A stretch of DNA of 64,000 nt, taken from positions 1,240,001-1,304,000 of the forward strand of contig NZ_CP012661.1 in the NCBI RefSeq assembly GCF_001620265.1. The letters run 5' to 3'. This DNA is from Frigidibacter mobilis. Lineage in GTDB: Bacteria > Pseudomonadota > Alphaproteobacteria > Rhodobacterales > Rhodobacteraceae. The stretch's first letter is position 1. Every line of letters begins with the position of its first letter. This document shows, in pieces, positions 17,154 through 25,092 of the stretch. The notes beneath the pieces are model-generated. The model saw only the letters and a list, made by a program, of their open reading frames with translations, did not search any database and was not told where the DNA came from. The position numbers and the translations under genes were made by a program.

Positions 17154-18014
17154 CTATCTGTTGCCCGCCAGTGGCGGCAGTCGGTATGTCGTGATGCCGG
17201 CGGTGACAAAGCGCGAGGCCGGTGCGACCGGAACGCGTTCTGAATGGCCGACCATCAGCCAACCGCCCGGTGCCAGCACTTCCGCAAAGCGATGCCACAG
17301 CCTGTCCTGCGTTTCGGCATCGAAATAGATCACCACGTTGCGGCAAAAGATTACGTCGAACGGCCCGCGCATCGGCCAGGGCGCGTGCAGGTTCAGCTCA
17401 TGAAAGCTGACCAGCGATTGCGCCGCAGCGATCAACTGGTGCTGGCCGCCCGCGGCTTCAAAAAAGCGTTTGCGCAGCGCGGGATCTACGCCCGCCACCA
17501 TCTGCGCGTCATAGGTCGCGCTCCGGCCCTTCTCGACCACGAGTGGGTCGATATCTGTCGCCAGAATCCTCAGGTCATGCTCTGGCGCGTCCGGCATCAG
17601 CTCGAGCACCGTCATTGCCATCGACCAGGCTTCCTGGCCGTTGGAGCAGCCGGCCGACCACAGCCGCGCCCTCCCCCCGGCCCGGATCTTCGCCACAAGC
17701 GGTGGCAGAACCTCATTGCGCAGAGTGTCGAAATGGTGCGATTCACGGAAGAAATGCGAGACGTTGGTTGTTAGCGCCGAGATCATCCGCCTCCGCTCGT
17801 CCTGACCGGCCTCGCTGTTCACCAGTACGAGATAACTGTCGTAATCGGGCAGGTCGAGTGCACGTAGGCGCTTTGCCAGCCGGGACTGCACCATGCTGGT
17901 CTTGCCCGGCGCAATTACGATGCCTGCCTCGGCATAGGCGATGCGGGCGATCTCTGCCATCTGGGCGCCATCGGGCATGGAGGCGCCGCCGGAGTGGTGA
18001 AAGCTGGTGGTCAT
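17154..18014 (-). CDS. cheR: Chemoreceptor methyltransferase CheR
   Basis: Uses S-adenosylmethionine to methylate receptor glutamates. 286 residues. The N-terminal helical domain contains MISALTTNVSHFFRESHHF (about residues 78-96). The Rossmann domain has the SAM loop LWSAGCSNGQEAWSMAM, then ILATDIDPLVVEKG, FDVIFCRNVVIYFD and LVGHSE-like LMVGHSERV. It overlaps cheW by four bases at its start and is followed 13 bases later by cheY2. Length and motif order are those of a normal CheR without TPR extension. Confidence 0.95.
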   Translation of the reverse strand: MTTSFHHSGGASMPDGAQMAEIARIAYAEAGIVIAPGKTSMVQSRLAKRLRALDLPDYDSYLVLVNSEAGQDERRRMISALTTNVSHFFRESHHFDTLRNEVLPPLVAKIRAGGRARLWSAGCSNGQEAWSMAMTVLELMPDAPEHDLRILATDIDPLVVEKGRSATYDAQMVAGVDPALRKRFFEAAGGQHQLIAAAQSLVSFHELNLHAPWPMRGPFDVIFCRNVVIYFDAETQDRLWHRFAEVLAPGGWLMVGHSERVPVAPASRFVTAGITTYRLPPLAGNR

Positions 18015-18475
18015 GCGGCCTCGGTCTGGTAGGTCGGCAGAACTGCCGAGAGATCAAGCACACGGATCATCCGCCCGTCGACGATGGTCAGCGCCTGCAC
18101 GAAGCTATGTGCCAGGTCGGCAGCGAGTTCGGGCGGGGGCTGTAGTTCTGTGCGGGGCAGCGCGAGGATATCCGAGACGGCGTCGACCAGCAGTCCGACG
18201 CTCTGACCGCCCGCATGGACTACGATGATCACGTTGCGGGCATCGCCTTCGACCGGGGGCATCCCCAGCCGCGAGGCGAGGTCGATCACTGGCAGCACCG
18301 TGCCGCGCAGGTTGATGACGCCGCGCATGAAGGGCGGGGAATGGGGCAGCGGCGTGGCGCGGGTCCAGCCGCGGATTTCGCGCACCGACATGATGTCGAC
18401 GCTGTATTCCTGCTCGGCGAGGCGAAAGGACAGCAGTTCGACTTCGGCACTGGACTGGGATCTGGTCTCGATCAT
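18011..18475 (-). CDS. cheW: Chemotaxis coupling protein CheW
   Basis: Couples receptors to CheA. 154 residues made of one CheW beta-barrel domain, with LLSFRLAEQEYSVDIMSVREI, MRGVINLRGTVLPVIDLASRLG (the NLRG hallmark) and VGLLVDAVSDIL. Start 18475 is placed four bases after the cheA stop because the homologous region begins there; an in-frame extension upstream would run into the cheA coding sequence. It overlaps cheR by ATGA. There is no second CheW in the window. Confidence 0.94.
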   Translation of the reverse strand: MIETRSQSSAEVELLSFRLAEQEYSVDIMSVREIRGWTRATPLPHSPPFMRGVINLRGTVLPVIDLASRLGMPPVEGDARNVIIVVHAGGQSVGLLVDAVSDILALPRTELQPPPELAADLAHSFVQALTIVDGRMIRVLDLSAVLPTYQTEAA

Positions 18476-18479
18476 GATG

Positions 18480-20714
18480 TTATCCTGCAAGGGCCAAGAG
18501 TGTGTCGGCAGAGCGGGTGCGGCCGGTCGCATTCTCGACAAGGTCGCCCGGGTCGAGGATCAGCGCGATCTGACCGTCGCCCAGGATTGTGGCTGCGGCC
18601 ACGCCGGGGATGTTGCCGTAGCTGTGCTGCAGCCCCTTGATGACGACCTGGCGCTGCTCGAGGATCTCGTCCACGACCAAGGCGGCGCGGCTGCCATCTT
18701 CCTGCGCGGTCAGCAGCACGATGCCGCCCTCGTAGCTGGCCTTGGGGCCGCGATAGCCAAGTTCGGTGCCCAGATCGAACAGCGGGACAAAGCCGCCGCG
18801 GATGTGGATCACGTTGGTTTCTGGCCCAAGCGAGCGGATATCCTCGGCCGCGAGGGTCGCCGTCTCGACGATGGAGGAGAGCGGAATGACCAATGTCTCG
18901 CCGGCGACGCGCACCACCATGCCGTCGAGCACGGCCAGTGTTAGTGGCAGGCTGATGGAGAACCTTGTGCCACGGCCCCGTTCCGACGTGATGGCGATGC
19001 GCCCGCCCAGAGCGCTGATCGCCTGCTTGACCACATCCATCCCCACCCCGCGGCCAGACAGGGACGAGATCTGGCTGGCTGTCGAAAACCCCGGCAAGAA
19101 CAGAAGGTTGTCGATTTCGGCATCGGAGAGCACCGCTTCGGGCGCAACGAGTCCCTTGCGGATGGCGATGTCACGGACCCGTGGCCGATCGATCCCGGCG
19201 CCATCGTCTGCCACTTCGATCACCACCCGGCCGGAGCGATGCTGTGCCGAGAGGGTGACCACGCCCTCGTCGGGCTTGCCGGCCTCTCGCCGGCGGTCGG
19301 GTGTTTCTAGCCCGTGATCGACGGCGTTGCGGATCATGTGGGTGAGCGGGTCGGCGAGGCGCTCGATCACCGTCTTGTCCACTTCGGTGCCTTCGCCCTC
19401 GCTGCGCAGCCGCACTTCCTTGCCGACTGCGGCCGAGGCCTCGCGCACGATCCGGGCCATGCGCTGGAACAGGGGTTTGACCGGCTGGGCGCGGATCATC
19501 ATCACGCTATCCTGGATGTCGCGGGTCAGCATCATGAAGGCTTCGAGCCCGTTCATCACCGCCGAGTTTGCCGGCAGCCCGGCCTCGGTCACGCTTTGCG
19601 CCAGCATCGCCTGGTTGATGACCAGTTCGCCGACAAGGTTCACCAGCCGGTCGATCCGGTCGAGATCGACCCGCACCGTGGCGGCGACCGCCTCGGACGG
19701 GGCGGCGGCCTGCGGAGCGGGAATGGCGGCCTGCGCTGCGGGCGGCGAGGGGCGCACCGGGCCTGTATCGGCAGGCTGGTCTGCAGCCTGGTCGATGACG
19801 GGCAGGGCTTCGGGCACTGGCAGGGCGGGCGCGAGGGGGGCCGGAGCCGCGGCCACTGGCGCGTCGGGCGCCGCGGCATCTGCTGGCGCATGGACGGAGG
19901 CGGCGGAGTCCGAACCCTCGATGATCGTGATCTCGGCCACGTCCTCGACAAAGTCGAACACGGCGCGGATGTCACTTTCCTCGATGTCGCCGGTGAGTTG
20001 CACCGTCCAGATGAGGTGCGATGTCTCGGGCATCAGCGCATCGAACTCGGGCAGCATCGACATATCGCAGGTGATGCTAGCGCTGCCAAGCTCGGACAGG
20101 GCCCGCAGCAGGTGGAACGGCTCGTTCCCAGAGGCATAGAGCGTATCGAATGGACGCAGGCGCACTGTCCAGCTGTGGCCTCCCATGTCCGGCTCCGCCG
20201 GGGCCGGCGCAGTGCCGTCCGGATCCCCGCCCAGATCCGGGAGTGCCAGATCGAAGCTCAGGCCCATCGGCGCGAACTCCACCTCTTCCTCCTCGGCTTC
20301 GGGGGCCCGCTCGCCCATCAGACCCTCGACGGCGATCAGCAGCGTTTCAGAGCCGGGCGGTGAGCCGCTGGCATCGTCCCGCGCAAGGCGCACATGGTCG
20401 GCCAGCATGTCGGCCGCCTGGAAGAACAGCTTCATCGCGTCATGATCCACGACCAGCCGGCCGCAGCGCAGCTCGTCCATCACCGTTTCGAAGCGATGCG
20501 CGAAAGAGACGAGGGCCGTCAGCCCGAAGGCCCCGGCGCCGCCCTTGATCGAATGGACGGCGCGGAACACCACGTTGATCGTTTCGGTATCCTGCGCTCC
20601 GTCCCCTTCCAGATGGTCCGCCATCACCGACAGCGCATCTTGCAGGCTTTCCAGAAGCTCTTCGCATTCCACGAAGAACGAGGCGCGGATTTCCGCCATC
20701 GGGTCATGTGTCAT
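18480..20714 (-). CDS. cheA: Chemotaxis histidine kinase CheA
   Basis: 744 residues. The P1 Hpt domain holds His54 in FRAVHSIKGGAGAFG. A region near residues 170-265 would be P2-like, followed by a long Pro/Ala-rich linker (about 265-340). P3 dimerisation starts near DRLVNLVGELVINQAM. The P4 ATPase has NAVDHGLE, VADDGAGID and GRGVGMDVVKQAI, and the C-terminal P5 CheW-like domain has LPLTLAVLDGMVVRV. All elements of an active kinase are present. The ATG is preceded by GGAG. It lies between cheY1 and cheW in the operon. The substrates would be CheY1, CheY2 and CheB. Confidence 0.96.
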   Translation of the reverse strand: MTHDPMAEIRASFFVECEELLESLQDALSVMADHLEGDGAQDTETINVVFRAVHSIKGGAGAFGLTALVSFAHRFETVMDELRCGRLVVDHDAMKLFFQAADMLADHVRLARDDASGSPPGSETLLIAVEGLMGERAPEAEEEEVEFAPMGLSFDLALPDLGGDPDGTAPAPAEPDMGGHSWTVRLRPFDTLYASGNEPFHLLRALSELGSASITCDMSMLPEFDALMPETSHLIWTVQLTGDIEESDIRAVFDFVEDVAEITIIEGSDSAASVHAPADAAAPDAPVAAAPAPLAPALPVPEALPVIDQAADQPADTGPVRPSPPAAQAAIPAPQAAAPSEAVAATVRVDLDRIDRLVNLVGELVINQAMLAQSVTEAGLPANSAVMNGLEAFMMLTRDIQDSVMMIRAQPVKPLFQRMARIVREASAAVGKEVRLRSEGEGTEVDKTVIERLADPLTHMIRNAVDHGLETPDRRREAGKPDEGVVTLSAQHRSGRVVIEVADDGAGIDRPRVRDIAIRKGLVAPEAVLSDAEIDNLLFLPGFSTASQISSLSGRGVGMDVVKQAISALGGRIAITSERGRGTRFSISLPLTLAVLDGMVVRVAGETLVIPLSSIVETATLAAEDIRSLGPETNVIHIRGGFVPLFDLGTELGYRGPKASYEGGIVLLTAQEDGSRAALVVDEILEQRQVVIKGLQHSYGNIPGVAAATILGDGQIALILDPGDLVENATGRTRSADTLLALAG

Positions 20715-20730
20715 GCGAGTGCGCTCCTTT

Positions 20731-21096
20731 TCATCCGGCGACCATCTGCAGCGCCTTGACCAGCTTTGGCGGATCGAAGGGCTTCACGATCCAGCCGGTG
20801 GCGCCGGCCGCGCGGGCGCGTGCCTTCAGTTCCGGGGCGCTTTCGGTGGTCAGCACCAGAATGGGCGTGCCGCGGTGCCGGTCCTGGCCCCGGACCGCCT
20901 CGATGAACCCGAACCCGTCGAGCCGGGGCATGTTGATGTCGGAGATGATCGCGTCGGGGGCGATGCCCTCCAGCACCTCCAGCCCGTGCACCCCGTCTTC
21001 GGCAAGATGCAGGGTGAAACCGGCCTCGGTCAGCGCGAGTTTCAGCATGTCGCGGATGGTGCGGCTGTCATCGACGGCAAGGATGGTGAGACTCAT
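20731..21096 (-). CDS. cheY1: Chemotaxis response regulator CheY (first copy)
   Basis: A 121-residue receiver with Asp9-Asp10, phospho-acceptor Asp53 in IISDINMPRLDGFGF, Thr83 in LTTESAPELKARARAAGATGWIVKPF and Lys105. It is encoded before cheA and after the STAS-domain gene, the arrangement of CheY1 in rhizobial operons, where CheY1 acts as a phosphate sink draining CheY2-P through CheA. The ALTEAGF and ARAAGATGWIVKPFDP features are typical of the CheA-adjacent CheY. It overlaps the STAS gene by four bases. Confidence 0.92.
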   Translation of the reverse strand: MSLTILAVDDSRTIRDMLKLALTEAGFTLHLAEDGVHGLEVLEGIAPDAIISDINMPRLDGFGFIEAVRGQDRHRGTPILVLTTESAPELKARARAAGATGWIVKPFDPPKLVKALQMVAG

Positions 21097-21371
21097 GCTT
21101 CACCCTCCGATTCGAGCTGCGCGGGTGCCAGCCCGAACATCGCCACCGCATCTTCGAAGGCCTGTGAGCGAGGATTGATGCGCAGCGTTTGCCCTGCAGC
21201 GCGCCAGCTTGCGGCGGCGGCGAGCAGCACCTGCAGGCAAAGACCGCCCAGATGGGCAACATTGCCGGCGTCGAGGTTCAGCGCCTGCCCCTTGCTGGCG
21301 CGGATCGCCTCGGATAACGGGCTGGCCGCCGGCAGATCAAGCCGGGGTGCAAGCGAAAGCGGCGCGGTCAT
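21093..21371 (-). CDS. cheS: STAS-domain protein, CheS-like
   Basis: 92 residues, with the order of a STAS domain (short strand LSLAPRLDLPAA, helix SPLSEAIRASKGQALNLDAGNVAHLGGLCLQVLLAAAASW, then LRINPRSQAFEDAVAMFGL). In anti-sigma antagonists a Ser follows the buried strand; here the equivalent segment is AGNVAHLGG. In S. meliloti the STAS protein CheS is encoded immediately before cheY1 and tightens the CheA-CheY1 contact to speed CheY1-P turnover. The same position here supports the name. It is the first gene of the che operon. The gap to the glk stop is about 117 bases and probably holds the promoter. Confidence 0.75.
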   Translation of the reverse strand: MTAPLSLAPRLDLPAASPLSEAIRASKGQALNLDAGNVAHLGGLCLQVLLAAAASWRAAGQTLRINPRSQAFEDAVAMFGLAPAQLESEGEA

Positions 21372-21488
21372 TGCGCCAGCCCTGCAATATGGTCGGTCGT
21401 AGCGTTCACCTTGTCCCCCTTCCGTCCGTTCGGGTGAGACAAGGCTTAGGGGCGCGGAGTTAAGATAGGTTTGACGGCTGCCGCTGTT

Positions 21489-22463
21489 TTACCTGGATGC
21501 AGTATCGCCCATACGGTGCGCCAGATAGCGGGCGCAGCCGGTCAGCGCGGCGAAGTCATCCTCGATCACCCAGACCGGAAAATCCGCCATCAGCGGCGCG
21601 AAGCGGCCCTTGTCCCGGAAGGCCGCGGCAAAGCCGAACTCATCCAGCCAAGGCACCAGCGCGCGGGCCATGCCGCCGATCAGGTGCACGCCGCCGAAGG
21701 GCAGGTGGATCAGCGCCAGATCGCCCGCCACGGCGCCCAGCATCCGCACCGCGGTGGCCACGCTCTGCCGCGCCCGCGCCTCGCCCGCCTCCAGTGCGGT
21801 CAGGATCGCAGCCGAATCCCGCCCGCCGGGCTCGCCAGCCTCGCCCGCTGCCCAGGCGTCGATATGGGCGATGCCGCGCCCCGACAGCACCTCTTCCACG
21901 CCCGGAAAGCCATGCTGCTGCGCCACGAAGCGCGACAACCGCAGATCGGCGTCATTGCGCACCGGCAAGGTGACATGGCCGCATTCCGAGGGCACCACCA
22001 CGCGCCCGCCCGGCCCTTCATGCACCGGAGCCGCGTTGAAGCCGGTGCCAACGCCGATCACCAGCTGCGAGCCGCCTGCCTCTCCGGGCGCCGCGATCAC
22101 CTCGCGCAGGGCCCCGGGGGCCAGATGGCCCAGGGCATGGCCCTGCGCCTGCAGGTCGTTGAGCACCGCCACGGTGCGTGCCCCGGTCGCCGCCGCCAGC
22201 CCCGGCCCGTCCATCGCCCAGTCGAGGTTGGTCAGCCGCCCGACGCCACCGCGCACCGGCCCCGCCACGGCAATACAGGCGCCCTCGGGCACGGGGCACC
22301 CTTCATCGGCGCGGAACTGCGCCAGCACCGCATCCAGCCCTGCAAAGCCGGTATTGGTGTAGCGGCGTACCGCGCCCGGCACGATCCGCCCGGCCTGCGC
22401 CAGCGCGACACGGGTATTGGTGCCGCCGACATCGGCAACAAGGCAAAGCGGGGCATCGGTCAT
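21489..22463 (-). CDS. glk: Glucokinase
   Basis: Phosphorylates intracellular glucose with ATP, here the glucose set free by the alpha- and beta-glucosidases encoded beside it. 324 residues, bacterial Glk (ASKHA fold): phosphate-1 loop LVADVGGTNTRVAL at residues 8-21, IAVAGPVRGGVGRLTNLDW, and catalytic-loop VLNDLQAQGHALG with the Asp. Further motifs are GVGTGFNAA and VPSECGHVTLP. The start is the ATG overlapping the bgl stop by one base (TGATG), so the two are translationally coupled. It is the last gene of the aglR-bgl-glk operon. Confidence 0.93.
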   Translation of the reverse strand: MTDAPLCLVADVGGTNTRVALAQAGRIVPGAVRRYTNTGFAGLDAVLAQFRADEGCPVPEGACIAVAGPVRGGVGRLTNLDWAMDGPGLAAATGARTVAVLNDLQAQGHALGHLAPGALREVIAAPGEAGGSQLVIGVGTGFNAAPVHEGPGGRVVVPSECGHVTLPVRNDADLRLSRFVAQQHGFPGVEEVLSGRGIAHIDAWAAGEAGEPGGRDSAAILTALEAGEARARQSVATAVRMLGAVAGDLALIHLPFGGVHLIGGMARALVPWLDEFGFAAAFRDKGRFAPLMADFPVWVIEDDFAALTGCARYLAHRMGDTASR

Positions 22464-23791
22464 CACGAACTCCGGGTCAGGGCATCTGCCAGCGCAACAT
22501 AGGATGCCTTGGGCCGGCGTGACAGGGTGTCGAAATCGACATGAACCAGACCGAAGCGTTTGTCATAGCCCTCGGCCCATTCGTAATTGTCCAGCAGCGA
22601 CCAGCAGAAAAAGCCCTGAAGGTTCACCCCCGCTTTCAGTGCCCGCCCCGCCGCTGCCAAATGCGAGTCCATGAAGGCGATGCGCTCGGCATCGTTCACC
22701 TGGCCCTGCACGACCTGGTCAGGCCAGGCCATCCCGGTCTCGGTCACATGGATCGGCAGCTTGCCCACCGCGGCGCCCGCGCGCAGCAGGAACTGCTCCA
22801 GTCCTTCGGGATAGATCTCCCAGCCCGAGCCGGTCTTCGGGCCCGGTCCCGGCACCTCGCGCGTGGCGGGCCAGGGCTGGCCGGGCGCCGCGGCGTGGAA
22901 GCGGCGGGTGTAGTAATTCACCCCCAGCCAGTCCAGCGGCTGCGCGATCTGCGCCATATCCTGTTGCCAGCCACGCGGCAGATGCGGCTCCAGCCCCGCC
23001 AGCGCCTCGGCGGGGTAGCTGCCCTGGGTGATCGCCTCCAGAAACCAGCGGTTGAAGATCGCGTCCTGCGTTGCGGCGGCGGCGCGGTCCTCGGGCGCCT
23101 CGCTGGCCGGGGCGCAGACCTCCATGTTCAGCACGATTCCCAGATCGCGGTGCCCGTCGGCGCGCAGCGCCTGCAGCGCCGTTCCGTGCGCCAGCAGCAC
23201 ATGGTGCATGGCATGGGCGGCGGCGCGGATGTCGCGCAGCCCCGGCGCGTGGATGCCCAGGAAGTGCGATAGCCAGGCCACGCACCACGGCTCGTTGATC
23301 GTGGCCGTGGCCGTGATGCGGTCGCCAAGCCGGCCCATCACCAGCCGCGCATAATCGCTGAACCAGCCGGCCACATCGGGGTTGGCCCAGCCGCCGCGCA
23401 TCGCCAGATCCGACGGCATGTCCCAGTGATAAAGCGTCAGCCAGGGTTGCAGCCCCCGCGCCAGCATCCCGTCCACCAGCCGGTCGTAATAGTCCATCCC
23501 CTCGGCATTCACCGTGCCGCGCCCCTCGGGCAGCACCCGCGCCCAGTTGACCGAAAAGCGGTAGGCGTCGAAATTGCCGTCCCGCACCAGGTCCAGATCC
23601 TCGGGCCAGTGATGGACATGCTCGCAGGCTCGGGCGCCATCCTCGGCGCGGACCACGTTGCCCGGCGTCGCGGCGAAGGTATCCCAATGGCAGGGGCCGG
23701 CGCCGCCAAGGCGCGAACCCTCGATCTGATAGGCCGAGGTGGCGGTGCCGAAGACGAAGCCTTCGGGAAAGTCGCCTCTACGGAAGCGCAT
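22463..23791 (-). CDS. bglA: GH1 beta-glucosidase
   Basis: Cytoplasmic retaining beta-glycosidase of family GH1, 442 residues. The N-terminal signature FVFGTATSAYQIEGS is near residues 12-26. The acid/base is Glu167 in TINEPWCVA. The nucleophile is Glu351 in HVTETGMAWP, where the usual TENG reads TETG. The C-terminal part has FCWSLLDNYEWAEGYDKRFGLVHVDF as in active members. No signal peptide is seen, so the substrate must be imported. It lies three bases after the aglR stop and is coupled to glk. Its place in the alpha-glucoside cluster is common in alphaproteobacteria. Confidence 0.93.
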   Translation of the reverse strand: MRFRRGDFPEGFVFGTATSAYQIEGSRLGGAGPCHWDTFAATPGNVVRAEDGARACEHVHHWPEDLDLVRDGNFDAYRFSVNWARVLPEGRGTVNAEGMDYYDRLVDGMLARGLQPWLTLYHWDMPSDLAMRGGWANPDVAGWFSDYARLVMGRLGDRITATATINEPWCVAWLSHFLGIHAPGLRDIRAAAHAMHHVLLAHGTALQALRADGHRDLGIVLNMEVCAPASEAPEDRAAAATQDAIFNRWFLEAITQGSYPAEALAGLEPHLPRGWQQDMAQIAQPLDWLGVNYYTRRFHAAAPGQPWPATREVPGPGPKTGSGWEIYPEGLEQFLLRAGAAVGKLPIHVTETGMAWPDQVVQGQVNDAERIAFMDSHLAAAGRALKAGVNLQGFFCWSLLDNYEWAEGYDKRFGLVHVDFDTLSRRPKASYVALADALTRSS

Positions 23792-23794
23792 GGG

Positions 23795-24853
23795 TCATCT
23801 CCTTTGGGAAAGTGCGGCCTGCACCTGCTGCGGCGCGGGGCCGGTGGACTGGCCCACCACCAGCGTTGCCTCCATCAGCCGGCTGCGCGGCAGCCGGTCG
23901 GGGGCGGCGACGAGTTCCAGCAGCATCGCCGCCGCCAGCCGTCCCGCTTCGCGTACGGAAGACCGGGTGGCGGTAAAGATCGGGTCAGCGCCGTCGCCGT
24001 TGCGCAGATAGCCAAGATCGTCGTCATGGGTGACGATCGACACGTCGCGCCCCATCTTCAGCCCGGCATCCTCGATCGCGCGGCGCACCCCAAGCGCCGA
24101 GATCATCGAGGCGGTCAGGAACGCGGTCGGCGGCTCGGCCAGGCGCAGCATCTCGGCCGCCGCCTCATGCCCGTAATTCTCGGTCATTTCCGACGAGCGC
24201 ATCAGGGCCGGATCAAGGGCCACGCCCCGCGCTGCCAGCGCCTGTTCATAGCCCCTGCGGCGGCGGGCGGCGAAATCCATCTCTTCCAGGCCGTTGACCA
24301 GCGCGATGCGCCGGTGCCCGAGGTCGAGCAGGAAATCGGTTGCGCGGCGGAAGGCGCGGGAGTTGTTCACGTCAAGCCAGGAATAGGGCAGGGTGATCCC
24401 GCTGGAACGGCCATGCACTACGAAGGGCAGCCCCAACTCGGTCAGCAGTGCGATGCGCGGGTCGTTCAGTTCGGGCCCGTGGACGATGATTCCGTCCACG
24501 TTGCGCTTGGCGGCGATGTCGCGGTAGGTGCGCGCCTCGCGGTCGTCATCCACCACCGACAGGATCATGTCATAGCCCGCCGCGGCATAGGTCTCGCCCG
24601 CGCCGGCGATGAAATCGGCGAAGACCGGGTTCACGATCTCATGCCGGGTCGAGACCGGGATCACATGGCCAATCGCCATCGCCCGGCCCGTCGCCAGCCC
24701 CTTGGCGCGGGTGCTGGGGCGGTAATGGTGCAGCCGCGCCGCCTCCTGCACCCGCTGGCGCGTCGTCTCGCCCACCTCGGGATAGCCGTTCAGCGCCCGG
24801 CTGACCGTGGTCTGCGACAGGCCGAGGATCTGCGACAGTTCCTTGAGGTTCAT
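23795..24853 (-). CDS. aglR: LacI-family repressor of alpha-glucoside genes (AglR)
   Basis: 352 residues. The LacI helix-turn-helix is at residues 1-45 (MNLKELSQILGLSQTTVSRA, then LNGYPEVGETTRQRV), with the hinge helix in STRAKGLATGRAMAIG. A periplasmic-binding-protein-like sensor domain follows, with NVDGIIVHGPE and RRAIEDAGLKMGRDVSIVTHDD. The start 24853 is the ATG opening the DNA-binding domain; longer upstream frames cross the operator and promoter. Palindromes CCAAAGCGCTTTGG lie just upstream of its own start and before aglE, so it probably represses both transcripts until an alpha-glucoside-derived inducer binds. The name follows the S. meliloti aglREFGAK arrangement. Confidence 0.9.
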   Translation of the reverse strand: MNLKELSQILGLSQTTVSRALNGYPEVGETTRQRVQEAARLHHYRPSTRAKGLATGRAMAIGHVIPVSTRHEIVNPVFADFIAGAGETYAAAGYDMILSVVDDDREARTYRDIAAKRNVDGIIVHGPELNDPRIALLTELGLPFVVHGRSSGITLPYSWLDVNNSRAFRRATDFLLDLGHRRIALVNGLEEMDFAARRRRGYEQALAARGVALDPALMRSSEMTENYGHEAAAEMLRLAEPPTAFLTASMISALGVRRAIEDAGLKMGRDVSIVTHDDDLGYLRNGDGADPIFTATRSSVREAGRLAAAMLLELVAAPDRLPRSRLMEATLVVGQSTGPAPQQVQAALSQRR

Positions 24854-24861
24854 CTGAATAT

Positions 24862-24875
24862 CCAAAGCGCTTTGG
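24862..24875. promoter_or_regulatory. AglR operator 1 (CCAAAGCGCTTTGG)
   Basis: Perfect 14-base palindrome with the central CG typical of LacI-family operators. It lies 9-22 bases upstream of the aglR start and just downstream of the predicted aglR transcription start, so binding would block or autoregulate aglR-bgl-glk. Confidence 0.85.
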
Positions 24876-24887
24876 CACTGAAAGCAA

Positions 24888-24916
24888 AGCCTAGGCCCGG
24901 GATCCGCCCGCGTCAA
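24888..24916 (-). promoter_or_regulatory. Predicted aglR promoter
   Basis: On the minus strand TTGACG (24911-24916) and TAGGCT (24888-24893) are separated by exactly 17 bases. Transcription would start about 24881, placing operator 1 at roughly +6 to +19. The -10 match is weak (three of six). Confidence 0.5.
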
Positions 24917-24991
24917 TTCCTCGCAGGACAGGAATTTTTTCTGCGTCTGCAAAGGGATTCGGGCTCCCATCCGACCTTCTATGGCGGGGCG

Positions 24992-25020
24992 TTGACAAGC
25001 CGAGGAATCCGGGTGACATT
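24992..25020 (+). promoter_or_regulatory. Predicted aglE promoter
   Basis: A perfect -35 TTGACA at 24992-24997 is followed after 17 bases by GACATT (25015-25020), a weak -10. Operator 2 begins about nine bases downstream, covering the expected start site. Confidence 0.55.
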
Positions 25021-25028
25021 CGCAGGTG

Positions 25029-25042
25029 TCAAAGCGCTTTGG
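25029..25042. promoter_or_regulatory. AglR operator 2 (TCAAAGCGCTTTGG)
   Basis: Contains the same 12-base palindrome CAAAGCGCTTTG (25030-25041) as operator 1, 51 bases before the aglE start. The two centres are 167 bases apart, close to 16 helical turns, which would suit looping by a LacI-type dimer-of-dimers if AglR forms one. Confidence 0.85.
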
Positions 25043-25092
25043 CCGCGATCGCGCCTGATCTCGGCCCCGGGCGCGCTGTCTGGGAGGATGGA

